Made by a program: the position numbers and the translations under genes
Assembly: GCF_036057275.1 (NCBI RefSeq)
Contig: NZ_CP107945.1
Location: 744,001-808,000, forward strand
DNA: 64,000 nt
Source: Streptomyces sp. NBC_00390
Lineage (GTDB): Bacteria; Actinomycetota; Actinomycetes; Streptomycetales; Streptomycetaceae
Reading direction: 5' to 3'
Shown: one piece after another, positions 53,502-62,120 of the stretch
How positions within the stretch are numbered: position 1 is the stretch's first letter
Layout: the number at the start of each line of letters is the position of its first letter
The notes under the pieces: model-generated
Database searches by the model: none
Seen by the model: the letters and a program-made list of their open reading frames with translations, nothing else
What the model was told of the DNA's origin: nothing

Positions 53502-54530
53502 TCAGATGGAGACGCCGTTCTGGCGCAGGTAGGCCAGCGGGTCGACGTCGGAGCCGTAGCCGGGTCCGGTGCGGATCTCGAAGTGGAGGTGCGGACCCGA
53601 GGAGTTGCCGGTGTTGCCGGACAGGCCGATCTGCTGGCCGCCGGTCACCGACTCGCCGCTGGAGATGGACAGCGAGGAGAGGTGGGCGTACTGGGAGTAG
53701 GTGCCGTCGGTGTGCTGGATGACGACCTGGTTGCCGTACGCGCCGCCCCAGCCGGCCGAGACGACGGTGCCGGCAGTCACGGACTTGACGGAGGTGCCCG
53801 TGGCGGCGGCGAAGTCGACGCCGGTGTGGTAACCGCTGGACCACATCGCGCCGGCGGTGCGGTAGGCGGTGGACATCGGCGCGCCCTCGATGGGTGCGGC
53901 GAAGCCGGAGCCGGAGGCCTGCTCGGGGGCGGAGGTCTGCTCGGCGCTCGGCTCGGAGGACTGCTCGGGGGCGGAGGTCTGCTCGGCGCTCGGCTCGGAG
54001 GACTGCTGCTCGACAGGCTCTGCCGTGTCCGCCGGGGCGGGCCGCGCGTCGTCACCGGACGGCCGGGTCTGCGACTCGGACGGGGACTCGGACTTCTCGG
54101 TGGCCTTTGCCTCGGAAGTCTTCGCCTTCCCCTTGCCGTTGATCGTCAGCCTGAGGCCGGGGTGGATCAGCGAGGGATTCTCGCCGACGGCTTCGCGGTT
54201 GTCCGCGTACAGGCTCTGCCAGCCACCGCGCACATCATGCTCAGCGGCGATCTTGGAGAGGTGGTCGCCGGGGACGACCGAGTAGGTGGTGGCCTTCTTG
54301 CCGGCCGGCGCATGGGCTGCCGATCCGGCCGAGAAGGTGGCCGGGGCAGCAGCATGTGCCTTCCCGGACGCGGCGGCAGGTGCCGTGGCGGGCGCGGCCT
54401 TGGCTGCGGCGTGTGCGCCGGTGGCACCCATCAGCGGGAGGGCGATGGCGGCGCCACCCGTACCGGCGGCGATGAAGCCGCGGGTGATCCGGTTGGACTT
54501 GGGACGACGGTGCTTACCCTTTGCGGGCAT
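53502..54530 (-). CDS. Secreted LysM and M23 (LytM) peptidase
   Basis: A 342-residue exported cell-wall hydrolase. The signal peptide covers ~1-41 (cleavage near AHA-AAK). A LysM domain lies at ~82-132 (YSVVPGDHLSKIAAEHDVRG), then a Ser/Glu/Pro-rich linker with a 14-residue tandem repeat. The M23 endopeptidase domain is at ~230-340 with metal ligands HTGVDFA and HLHFE. It cleaves peptidoglycan peptide crossbridges. A c-di-AMP riboswitch precedes it, in keeping with Streptomyces cell-wall hydrolases controlled by c-di-AMP. ATG 54530 follows GGAGAGGA. Confidence 0.93.
   Translation of the reverse strand: MPAKGKHRRPKSNRITRGFIAAGTGGAAIALPLMGATGAHAAAKAAPATAPAAASGKAHAAAPATFSAGSAAHAPAGKKATTYSVVPGDHLSKIAAEHDVRGGWQSLYADNREAVGENPSLIHPGLRLTINGKGKAKTSEAKATEKSESPSESQTRPSGDDARPAPADTAEPVEQQSSEPSAEQTSAPEQSSEPSAEQTSAPEQASGSGFAAPIEGAPMSTAYRTAGAMWSSGYHTGVDFAAATGTSVKSVTAGTVVSAGWGGAYGNQVVIQHTDGTYSQYAHLSSLSISSGESVTGGQQIGLSGNTGNSSGPHLHFEIRTGPGYGSDVDPLAYLRQNGVSI
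53919..54002 (-). repeat. Perfect 42-bp tandem repeat in the M23 linker
   Basis: Two exact 42-bp units (53919-53960 and 53961-54002) encode SSEPSAEQTSAPEQ twice in the linker between the LysM and M23 domains. The units are in frame, so their number could vary without breaking the gene. Confidence 0.9.
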
Positions 54531-54544
54531 GGCGCATTCCTCTC

Positions 54545-54716
54545 CGGCGCCGGCGAGGTGAGCTGTCGGGTTCGGGCTGGAGCTGCCCGGCCGGACAAAA
54601 TGTCCGACTTCACCCCAAGCCGTCCGATTTGATCGGATGCGGCGTACTACCTGGGTCCCCCGCTCCTGCCACACGTGGATGGGATCGAATTCCGGACAGC
54701 GGCAGGATTGGGCGGT
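54545..54716 (-). ncRNA. Cyclic di-AMP riboswitch (ydaO-yuaA type)
   Basis: On the minus strand the leader holds conserved ydaO-type blocks in order: CCGCCCAATCCTGCC (54715-54701), GGCAGGAGCGG then GGGGGACCC (54661-54653), CTTGGGGTGAA (54619-54609) and CGAACCCGACAGCTCACC (about 54575-54557). The aptamer senses c-di-AMP and generally turns the downstream gene off. In Streptomyces it commonly precedes cell-wall hydrolase genes such as rpf. It ends 14 bp before the M23 ATG. Block identification is from memory of the consensus. Confidence 0.8.
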
Positions 54717-55062
54717 CCGTCCGGATTGCGGTGACCGTAAGCGAGTTTGTCGGGCCGGAACAAGCCGCCGATTTCCGGAAGTAATGCCGAGCGGGGAAAG
54801 CGCTGCGGATTTCCCGTCACGCTCCGTGGATCGCGGATCTTCGCCCCCCGCGCCGACAACGGAATTCGACCTCGAGGCCCGGCCACGGACGGTCACAAAT
54901 ATGACCCTGCTCACGACCCGATTCCAGCGCGCCCCACATCAGGGCACGCCATACCGGAACCATCCAATTCGGACAGAAGCACCATTTAATGATTTACACC
55001 GCCACTCACCGATCAAGCCCCACGACGATCAACGCAATTCGCCCTTCCGTGGGTCGAGGAAA

Positions 55063-55078
55063 AGTGATGCACATCACT
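55063..55078. promoter_or_regulatory. CRP-like palindrome
   Basis: AGTGATG-CA-CATCACT is a 16-bp palindrome with 7-bp arms, containing the GTG-N8-CAC form used by Crp-family regulators in Streptomyces. It lies in the long intergenic region, 387 bp before the PTP start and ~530 bp upstream of the M23 ATG (about 350 bp from the riboswitch). Confidence 0.5.
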
Positions 55079-55464
55079 CCATTACTCCGCCGTGGGGCCT
55101 CGGCGATCCTTCTATTCACCGCCGACGAGGTCGGGGGACGGCATTGAATTCGACCGGCTCCCCTCCGCCGAGGAATGCGAAAGCATCCGGGTGACTCTCC
55201 GTATACACGTGTCAGGCGCGTCGACACGGCGCACAGGGACGGGAAGTCGCTTCCGGTCCCGCTCGGGCGCGGGTGGCCGCATCGACCGGGGCCTGGTCCG
55301 AACCAGCCGGATCCCCGGATCACTCGCCGCGACCAGGGCGGACGGCGCAACGCCCCTGCAGGACGGCCGAGATGATTGCCCGATAAACGGGTGTCGTATC
55401 GTCGGGAGCCACATCACGCCACCGTCGGCGAGCCGCGCCGATGGCAGTCACCTCAGGAGTCCAC

Positions 55465-56277
55465 GTGACGCAGCAGCTGCCGCAGACCCCGTCGACAGAA
55501 CCCGAGCTGGCCGGAGTTCGTAACTTCCGGGATGTGGGCGGACTGCCGACGGCGGACGGCCGGCGGGTGCGGTACGGGAGGCTCTTCCGCAGCGGTCACC
55601 TGGCGAACGCGACGGCGAGCGATGCGGCGTTCCTCTCCGGGCTCGGGCTGCACACGATCTTCGACTTCCGCAACGCCGCGGACCAGAAGCTGGAGGGTCC
55701 CGACGTCGATCTTCCGGGCGTACGCAATGTGAACCTGCCGCTCAGCGACCCGGCCGACGGCGCGGAGTTCTGGACGATGGTGCGCGAGGGCAACCTCGAC
55801 CAGCTGAAGTCGATCCTCGCGGACGGCAAGGCCGCGGGCCGGATGTCCGCGTCGTACCGGATGATCATCAAGGAGCGCACCGGCGAGCACAGCCGGGTGC
55901 TGCACGCACTGGCCGAGGACAGCGTCCCTGCGCTCATGCACTGCGCCGCCGGCAAGGACCGGGCCGGTCTGTCGATCGCGGTGTCCTTGCTCGCGGTCGG
56001 CGTGGACCGCGACGCGATCGAGGCGGACTACCTCAAGTCCAACGACCCCCACCGCCGCTACAAGGTCCGGCGCAAAGACAACTCCCCCGCCGCGATGTCC
56101 CCCGAGGTCATGGAGCTGCTCGCCCCGCTGTTCGACGCCCGCGCCGAGTATCTGGCCGCGGCCTTCGAAACGATCGAGGAGACGTGGGGCGGCACGGAGC
56201 GCTATCTCTCCGATGGCCTGGGGCTCTCCCCCGAGACGCGCGAGCGCCTGCGCGAACGGCTCCTCGACGAGGCGTGA
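55465..56277 (+). CDS. Tyrosine-protein phosphatase-like (PTPLP) protein
   Basis: A 270-residue phosphatase with the P-loop HCAAGKDR (Cys160 and Arg166), in the HCxxGxxR style of PtpA/MptpB-like enzymes. Other segments are GVRNFRDVGGLPTADGRRVR and YGRLFRSGHLAN. The Lys-Asp in the loop is typical of the MptpB group, some of which also remove phosphate from phosphoinositides. GTG 55465 is preceded by AGGAG with 5-bp spacing. It appears cytosolic and stands alone. Confidence 0.88.
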   Translation: MTQQLPQTPSTEPELAGVRNFRDVGGLPTADGRRVRYGRLFRSGHLANATASDAAFLSGLGLHTIFDFRNAADQKLEGPDVDLPGVRNVNLPLSDPADGAEFWTMVREGNLDQLKSILADGKAAGRMSASYRMIIKERTGEHSRVLHALAEDSVPALMHCAAGKDRAGLSIAVSLLAVGVDRDAIEADYLKSNDPHRRYKVRRKDNSPAAMSPEVMELLAPLFDARAEYLAAAFETIEETWGGTERYLSDGLGLSPETRERLRERLLDEA

Positions 56278-56288
56278 CGCCTTGCGCG

Positions 56289-56414
56289 CTACCCCTTGCC
56301 GCCCACCAGGAAGAGCAGATAGAGGAAGCCGGCGAAGAGGTGACCGGCTATCAGGTAGACGAACAGCCTGATCACCAGGCCTCGGGGGAACCGCTCCTCC
56401 TGCTGCTGTGACAT
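56289..56414 (-). CDS. DUF6126 small membrane protein (41 aa)
   Basis: A 41-codon gene of the DUF6126 type: it begins MSQQQEERFPRG and has one hydrophobic helix from about residue 14 to 38 (VIRLFVYLIAGHLFAGFLYL). It lies 47 bp downstream of the XRE-cupin gene on the same strand. The same pair occurs at hopanoid clusters in other Streptomyces, where it follows the aminotransferase end. Function is unknown. Confidence 0.82.
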   Translation of the reverse strand: MSQQQEERFPRGLVIRLFVYLIAGHLFAGFLYLLFLVGGKG

Positions 56415-56461
56415 GACGGACCTTTCTGTTCAGGACGGAGCGCGAACCGCGCACCGGGGTC

Positions 56462-57085
56462 TCAGACGTGCGGGTGCAGCTCGGGGCTCTGCAGGAGGGT
56501 GTGGACGAACAGCAGCTCTGCCCCGTCCGGGGTGGCCGCCGCCAGGCGGTGGGGGGTGAGGGAGTCGAAGTGCGCGCTGTCCCCCGGTGCGAGTTCCTGC
56601 ACGAAGTCACCGAGGCTCAGCCGCAGCCGCCCCTCGAGGACATACAGCCACTCCTCGCCGGGATGGACGCGCACCATGTCGCCCTGGGCGCCGTAGGGCA
56701 CCACCACCCGCAGGGCCTGCATGGCCCGCCCTGGCGCGCCGGCCTGCTGATATGTCCAGCCGTCGGACGCGGCGGGCTCCCGCCGGCCGGCCCTGATGAC
56801 AGCCTCGCGCTCCGGTGGCAGCTCGCCGAGCAGATCGCCGACCGTCGTACCGTAGATCCTGGCCAGGGCGAGCATCATCGGCAACGACGGCTGGCGCTGT
56901 CCCGTCTCGAGCCGGGAGAGATGGGCCGGCGAAAGGCCTGCGCGCCGGGCCGCCGCCTCGAGCGTGAGCCGGCGGCGGCGGCGCAGATCGCGCAGGCGCG
57001 GCGCGACGTGTGGGAGCCCTTCGGCAGGGGCCGTCCCTTCGGCGGGGAGCGGGCCGGTTCCCCGCCCGGCGGCAGCATCGGTCAT
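56462..57085 (-). CDS. XRE-family regulator with cupin domain
   Basis: A 207-residue regulator. An XRE helix-turn-helix is at ~28-85 (LRDLRRRRRLTLEAAARRAG, SPAHLSRLETGQRQPSLP), and a cupin beta-barrel is at ~120-200 (VHPGEEWLYVLEGRLRLSLG, LAPGDSAHFDSLTPHRL). Cupin-HTH proteins sense small molecules. It follows the hpnO-type gene by 59 bp on the same strand and may regulate the hopanoid operon or itself. ATG 57085 gives a typical start. Confidence 0.9.
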   Translation of the reverse strand: MTDAAAGRGTGPLPAEGTAPAEGLPHVAPRLRDLRRRRRLTLEAAARRAGLSPAHLSRLETGQRQPSLPMMLALARIYGTTVGDLLGELPPEREAVIRAGRREPAASDGWTYQQAGAPGRAMQALRVVVPYGAQGDMVRVHPGEEWLYVLEGRLRLSLGDFVQELAPGDSAHFDSLTPHRLAAATPDGAELLFVHTLLQSPELHPHV

Positions 57086-57144
57086 GCGTCCATTGCGCCA
57101 GGCGATTGCCCCATTGGCAAATTTCTTGCCAGCCAGGCAAAGAA

Positions 57145-58539
57145 TCAGCGATTCGCGACGGCCTGTTTCACCAGCGTCCTGCCGAAGTCCCACATCAGTC
57201 CGCCGCCGCCATGGGCATCGTCCATCACCGCGGTGAACGCCTCGACGAAGCGGTCCACTTCCCGCTCGCCGATGATCAGTGGCGGAATCAGCTTGATCAC
57301 TTCGAGGTGGTCACCGGAGACCTGGGTGAGGATCCGGTGCTTCTGCAGCAGTGGCACCACCACCATCTGCGCGAAGAGTCCCTTACGGGCGGCCTGCAGC
57401 ATGGTCCACCGGCTGCGCAGCCGCATGGACTCCGGCCGGCCGAACTCGATGCCGATCATCAGCCCGCGCCCTCGTACGGCATGCAGCAGCTCGTAGCGGT
57501 CCACGAGTGCCGCGAGCCGGGCGCGCAGCAGCTCGCCGGTCACCCGCGCGTTCGCGACGACATGCTCGTCCTCGAGCACCGAGAGCACGGCGAGCCCGGC
57601 GGCCATCGCCTGGGCGTTGGCCCCGAAGCTGGCGGAGTGCACCAGGACGCGGTCCATGGACGAGTAGACCTTCTTGAAGATCCAGTCCTTTCCGAGGGTC
57701 GCCCCGACGGGCACATACCCTCCGGAGAGCGCCTTTGCCACGCACACCAGGTCCGGCTCAACACCGGCCTCGTACTGGAAGGCGTAGAAGTCCCCGGTCC
57801 GGCCGAGTCCGGTCTGCACCTCGTCGACGATCAGCAGGGCCCCTCGCCGGTGCAGGAGTTCCTGGGCGGCGCGCAGGAAACCGGTCGGCGTGGAGTTCAC
57901 ACCCTTGCCCTGGATCGGCTCGACGACGAAGGCCGCCACATCGCCGCGCTCCAGTTCCCGCTCCAGCGCGTCCAGATCCCCCGGTTCGACGGCGGTGTCC
58001 GGCAGCAGCGGCGCGAATCCGTCCCGGAATCCGGCCTCGCCGTTGACCGACAGCGAGCCGGCGGTGAGGCCGTGGAAGGCATGCGTGCAGTACAGGATCC
58101 TGGTCCGGCCGGTTGCGTACCGGGCGAACTTCAACGCGGTCTCCACCGCCTCCGTACCGCTGTTGCCGAAGAACACGCGGTCCAGGTGGGGAGTGTGCAC
58201 AAGCAGCTTCTCGGCCAGCAGCCCGGGCAGCGGCTGGCAGTCGAAACGCGTCAGATCGGCGAGCGAGGCGTCCAGGACGTCGTGCAGCGCCTTGCGTACG
58301 ACGGGGTGGTGGCGGCCGAGGCCCATCACGCCGAAGCCGGCGAGCATGTCGAGGTAGTCGTTGCCGTCCGCGTCCCAGAAGTACGCGCCCTCGGCCCGTT
58401 CATAAACCTTGTCGAAGCCGATGGTGTGCAGCATGCGGGGCAGCTGGTGGTTGAGGTGGCGGGTGTGCAGCTCATAGCGCTCGGCCCCGCGCTCGGCGAG
58501 CAGCGCCGCGAGATCGAAGCCTTTGGGCCGCTCGGTCAT
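57145..58539 (-). CDS. hpnO: Aminotransferase class III, HpnO-like (aminobacteriohopanetriol formation)
   Basis: A 464-residue PLP-dependent class III aminotransferase: VFFGNSGTEAVETALKFARY, VVEPIQGKGVNSTPTGF, LIVDEVQTGLGRTG and CVAKALSGG with the PLP lysine. In hopanoid clusters, HpnO aminates the bacteriohopane side chain. Here it is the last operon gene after shc, hpnG, hpnH and dxs, supporting this role; the class alone would also include ornithine-type enzymes. Three bp separate it from dxs. Confidence 0.9.
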   Translation of the reverse strand: MTERPKGFDLAALLAERGAERYELHTRHLNHQLPRMLHTIGFDKVYERAEGAYFWDADGNDYLDMLAGFGVMGLGRHHPVVRKALHDVLDASLADLTRFDCQPLPGLLAEKLLVHTPHLDRVFFGNSGTEAVETALKFARYATGRTRILYCTHAFHGLTAGSLSVNGEAGFRDGFAPLLPDTAVEPGDLDALERELERGDVAAFVVEPIQGKGVNSTPTGFLRAAQELLHRRGALLIVDEVQTGLGRTGDFYAFQYEAGVEPDLVCVAKALSGGYVPVGATLGKDWIFKKVYSSMDRVLVHSASFGANAQAMAAGLAVLSVLEDEHVVANARVTGELLRARLAALVDRYELLHAVRGRGLMIGIEFGRPESMRLRSRWTMLQAARKGLFAQMVVVPLLQKHRILTQVSGDHLEVIKLIPPLIIGEREVDRFVEAFTAVMDDAHGGGGLMWDFGRTLVKQAVANR

Positions 58540-58542
58540 CGC

Positions 58543-60417
58543 TCAGATCTCCTTGGCTGCCATGGCCGCACTGATCCGCCCGGCGATCTCCACCGGGGTC
58601 AGCCCGATGTCGGCCAGCACCTCGCTGCGCCTGCCGTGGGCGAGGAACTCTTCGGGGATCCCGAAGTCCCGCAGGGGCACGTCCACCCCGGCATCGCGCA
58701 ATGCCTGAGCGACGGCGCAGCCGACGCCGCCCCTGCGGCTGTTGTCCTCCACGACCGCGACCAGCCGGTGGCGGGCGGCCAGCGGGGCGAGCTGCTCGTC
58801 GACGGGCTTGACCCAGCGTGGGTCGACGACCGTGCAGCGGATGCCCCGGCCCGACAGCAGTTCGGCCGTCTGCAGGCAGACCGGTGCCAGCGCCCCGACG
58901 GACACGATCAGCACATCGGCGTCCTTTGGCCGGAGCAGTACGTCCATCCCGCCGATCCGCCCGACGGCCTCGACGGGGTCACCGACGCTCTCCTTCGGGA
59001 AGCGCAGCACGGTGGGCGCGTCGCCCACCTCGACCGCCTCGCGCAGCTCCTGCCGCAGCCGTACGGCGTCACGCGGGGCCGCGATCCGCAGACCCGGGAC
59101 GACCTGCAGGAGGGACATGTCCCACATGCCGTTGTGGGACGGGCCGTCGGTGCCGGTGATCCCGGCCCGGTCCAGTACGAACGTCACGCCGCACCTGTGC
59201 AGGGCGACATCCATCAGCAGCTGGTCGAAAGCACGGTTGAGGAACGTGGCGTAGACGGCGACGACCGGGTGCAGCCCCGCGGTGGCGAGCCCCGCGGCAC
59301 AGACCGCCGCATGCTGCTCGGCGATGCCGACGTCCCACACCCGGTCCGGGAAGCGCTCGGCGAACTTCGTGAGCCCCACGGGATGCAGCATCGCCGCGGT
59401 GATGGCCACGACGTCCGGGCGCTCGGCCCCGATCTCGGCGATCTCGTCCCCGAACACCGAGGTCCACGACGCGCGGTCGGGCAGGGCGAGCGGCGCGCAG
59501 GTCACCGGGTCCATCGCACCGACCGCGTGGAACCGGTCGGCCTCGTCCTCCAGGGCCGGCCGGTATCCGCGGCCCTTCTCGGTCAGGCAGTGCACCAGGA
59601 CAGGTCCACGGAAGCGCTTGGCACGGCGCAGCGCCGACTCGACGGCCTCGATGTCGTGCCCGTCGACCGGCCCGAGGTACTTCAGCCCCAGGTCCTCGAA
59701 CAGGCCCTGGGGCGCGAAGGCGTCCTTGAAGCCCTTCTTCGCGCCGTGCAGGGACTCGTAGAGCGGTTTCCCGACGACGGGGGTGCGCTCCAGGATGTCC
59801 TTGCCCCAGGCCAGCAGCTGTTCATAGCCGTCGGTGGTGCGCAGGGCGGCGAGATGGCTCGCGAGGCCGCCGATCGTCGGCGCGTAGGACCGCTCGTTGT
59901 CGTTCACCACGACGATCAGCGGCCGGTCCTTGGCCGCGGCGATGTTGTTGAGGGCCTCCCAGGCCATGCCGCCGGTGAGGGCTCCGTCGCCGATCACCGC
60001 GACGACATGGTCGCTCGTGCCCCGTACCTGGTGCGCCTTGGCCAGTCCGTCCGCCCAGCCGAGCACGGTCGACGCATGGGAGTTCTCGATCACGTCGTGC
60101 TCGGACTCCTCCCGCGAGGGGTAACCGGACAGCCCGCCCTTCCCGCGCAGCTTGGAGAAGTCCTGCCGTCCGGTGAGCAGTTTGTGTACGTAGGACTGGT
60201 GGCCGGTGTCCAGAAGGATCCGGTCCGCGGGTGAGTCGAAGACCCGGTGCAGGGCGATGGTCAGTTCCACCACACCCAGGTTGGGGCCCAGATGGCCGCC
60301 GGTCCTGGCCACCGCCTGGATCAGGAAGTCCCGGATCTCCTGTGCGAGTTGGACCGTCTCCTCCTCGCCCAGCGACTTGAGGTCGCGCGGGCACCGGATG
60401 GTCTCGAGAATCGTCAC
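58543..60417 (-). CDS. dxs: 1-deoxy-D-xylulose-5-phosphate synthase
   Basis: A 624-residue DXS. The N-terminal thiamine diphosphate motif is [17 protein letters not shown], the second half has [19 protein letters not shown], and [15 protein letters not shown] is the usual substrate region. It catalyses condensation of pyruvate and glyceraldehyde 3-phosphate, the first MEP-pathway step to isopentenyl diphosphate. The start is GTG 60417. Inclusion in the hopanoid operon supplies precursor for squalene. Another dxs for general isoprenoids is expected elsewhere. Confidence 0.95.
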   Translation of the reverse strand: MTILETIRCPRDLKSLGEEETVQLAQEIRDFLIQAVARTGGHLGPNLGVVELTIALHRVFDSPADRILLDTGHQSYVHKLLTGRQDFSKLRGKGGLSGYPSREESEHDVIENSHASTVLGWADGLAKAHQVRGTSDHVVAVIGDGALTGGMAWEALNNIAAAKDRPLIVVVNDNERSYAPTIGGLASHLAALRTTDGYEQLLAWGKDILERTPVVGKPLYESLHGAKKGFKDAFAPQGLFEDLGLKYLGPVDGHDIEAVESALRRAKRFRGPVLVHCLTEKGRGYRPALEDEADRFHAVGAMDPVTCAPLALPDRASWTSVFGDEIAEIGAERPDVVAITAAMLHPVGLTKFAERFPDRVWDVGIAEQHAAVCAAGLATAGLHPVVAVYATFLNRAFDQLLMDVALHRCGVTFVLDRAGITGTDGPSHNGMWDMSLLQVVPGLRIAAPRDAVRLRQELREAVEVGDAPTVLRFPKESVGDPVEAVGRIGGMDVLLRPKDADVLIVSVGALAPVCLQTAELLSGRGIRCTVVDPRWVKPVDEQLAPLAARHRLVAVVEDNSRRGGVGCAVAQALRDAGVDVPLRDFGIPEEFLAHGRRSEVLADIGLTPVEIAGRISAAMAAKEI

Positions 60418-60441
60418 GGTCTGACCCCTTCTCGTGCGGCG

Positions 60442-61461
60442 TCATCGGCTCCCGGTGACGGTTTCGCGGGCTGCCCTGAGCGACTCCTTCAGCGAGCCCA
60501 TGGTGGCCAGTACGGCGGTGGGCTCGTAGCCGCAGTGCGCCATGCAGTTGGCGCAGCGCGGGTCCTTGCCGCGGCCGTACTTGTCCCAGTCCGTGTCGTC
60601 GATGAGCTCCTGGTATGTGGGCACGTACCCGTCGCTCATCAGATAGCAGGGGCGCTGCCAGCCGAAGAGCGAGTAGTTGGGGATCGCCCAGGCGGTGCAC
60701 GGGAAGTCCGCCTTGCCCTCGAGGAAGTCGAGGAAGAGCGGTGAGTGGTTGAGCCGCCAGCGCCGCCGGTTGCCGCCGGCGAAGGACTTCCTGAACAGCT
60801 CGCGGGTCTGCTCGACGCCGAGGAAGTGCTCCTGGTCGGGCGCCTTCTCGTAGGCGTATGCGGGCGAGATCATCATCTCGTCCACCTTGAGGTCGTCGTT
60901 GAGGTAGTTGAGCACCTCGATGACGGTCTGCGGGGTGTCCGTGTTGAAGAAGGTCGAGTTGGTGGTGACCCGGAAGCCGCGCCGCTTGGCCTCCTTGATC
61001 GCCTCCACGGCCTCGTCGAACACGCCTTCCTTGGCCACCGATTCGTCGTGCCGCTCGCGCAGCCCGTCGATGTGCACGGCAAAGGCGAAGAACGGGGACG
61101 GTACGAACTTCTCGATCTTCTTGCGCAGCAGCAGTGCGTTGGTGCACAGAAAGACGTACCTCTTCCTGGCGACCAATTGGCGTACGATCTCGTCGATCTG
61201 AGGATGCATCAGAGGTTCGCCGCCCGCGATGGAGACCATCGGGGCACCTGACTCCAGCACCGCTCCCACAGCCTGTGCCACCGGCATGCGCTGCCTGAGC
61301 ACTCCGGCCGGGTGCTGGATCTTCCCGCAGCCCTCGCACTTGAGGTTGCAGGCGAAGAGCGGCTCCAGCTCGACGATGAGCGGGAACTTCTCACGGCGGC
61401 GGAGCTTTTGTTCAATGAGATAGGTCCCGACCCTGACGGTCTGACGCAGCGGCATGGCCAT
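60442..61461 (-). CDS. hpnH: Hopanoid radical SAM adenosyltransferase HpnH
   Basis: A 339-residue radical SAM protein with CxxxCxxC at Cys38, Cys42, Cys45 (CNLKCEGC). It has GGEPLMHPQIDEIVRQL and a Cys-containing tail (RCANCMAHCGYEP). HpnH adds the adenosyl group to diploptene as the first side-chain step of bacteriohopanetetrol formation. ATG 61461 has AGGAGGTGA 5 bp upstream. It starts 5 bp beyond the hpnG stop and is followed by dxs. Confidence 0.94.
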   Translation of the reverse strand: MAMPLRQTVRVGTYLIEQKLRRREKFPLIVELEPLFACNLKCEGCGKIQHPAGVLRQRMPVAQAVGAVLESGAPMVSIAGGEPLMHPQIDEIVRQLVARKRYVFLCTNALLLRKKIEKFVPSPFFAFAVHIDGLRERHDESVAKEGVFDEAVEAIKEAKRRGFRVTTNSTFFNTDTPQTVIEVLNYLNDDLKVDEMMISPAYAYEKAPDQEHFLGVEQTRELFRKSFAGGNRRRWRLNHSPLFLDFLEGKADFPCTAWAIPNYSLFGWQRPCYLMSDGYVPTYQELIDDTDWDKYGRGKDPRCANCMAHCGYEPTAVLATMGSLKESLRAARETVTGSR

Positions 61462-61466
61462 CTGGC

Positions 61467-62120
61467 TCACCTCCTGGGGAGCAGCAAAGAACGGTGCCAT
61501 TCGAAGAACGCGGGAAGTACGGCGCGAAGAACGCGGAAGGCTGATATTCCACCGCGCACCGTGCCGATACGGACCAGTTCGTGCTCAGGAGCGTCCACGA
61601 CCACTCGGACGGCCGCAACCGGACGCGGACCGGCGCTCAGGGCGCTGCTGAGGGTGGCGGCCGATTCCATGTCCGCCGCGATGGCGCCGGTGGCGCGCAG
61701 CTCGGTCCGCTCGTGTCCGCGCACGACATGGTCGGTGCCGGCCAGCAGTCCGGTGTGGACCGTGCGGCCGGGCAGCGCCCTGGACACCGCCTTGACCAGC
61801 AGTTCGGTTGCGGTGCAGGGGGTGTGCGCGGTGGCGAGCCGGGTCCGGTCGGCGACCACGAGATCGCCCGGGTGCATTCCCGGTGCGAGCCCCGCGCAGA
61901 AGCCGGAGGCGATCACGGCCGCCTCCCGCAGGGGGCCGTCGCCGCAGGCGGCGCGCAGCGCCCGTTCGGCGCAGACCGGCCCCATCCCGGTGCGCAGGAC
62001 GGTGACCTGGCCGCGCGCGCCGCTGTGGTCGCCGGTGCGCAGGGCGATCTTCTCGATGCCGAGCGCGCAGGCGATCAGCAGCGGCGCGGCGGAGCCGGAG
62101 GGCTCCACGGGGTCCGGCAT
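61467..62120 (-). CDS. hpnG: Hopanoid phosphorylase HpnG
   Basis: A 217-residue member of the nucleoside phosphorylase superfamily: RTGMGPVCAERALRAACGD, ASGFCAGLAPGMHPGDLVVA and GAIAADMESAATL. HpnG removes adenine from adenosylhopane to give ribosylhopane. Its ATG overlaps the shc stop (ATGA), and it precedes hpnH. The start gives a typical family length. Confidence 0.9.
   Translation of the reverse strand: MPDPVEPSGSAAPLLIACALGIEKIALRTGDHSGARGQVTVLRTGMGPVCAERALRAACGDGPLREAAVIASGFCAGLAPGMHPGDLVVADRTRLATAHTPCTATELLVKAVSRALPGRTVHTGLLAGTDHVVRGHERTELRATGAIAADMESAATLSSALSAGPRPVAAVRVVVDAPEHELVRIGTVRGGISAFRVLRAVLPAFFEWHRSLLLPRR

Larger units (their letters stand above)
54531..55464. other. Long intergenic region between the M23 peptidase and PTP genes
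   Basis: About 930 bp between divergent genes. The M23-proximal 185 bp hold the c-di-AMP riboswitch. The rest (54720-55440) is less GC-rich, with AT-richer stretches and a CRP-like palindrome at 55063-55078. I find no supported gene in it. It should contain both divergent promoters. Confidence 0.5.

Noticed and set aside
53893..54030. Possible CRISPR or minisatellite at 53919-54002
   Set aside because: Only two gapless in-frame copies inside a coding sequence; it is a protein-linker repeat, not an array with spacers.
57010..60234. 1074-residue plus-strand open frame across hpnO and dxs
   Set aside because: The opposite strand encodes DXS and an aminotransferase with complete catalytic motifs. 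The frame is a GC-bias artefact.
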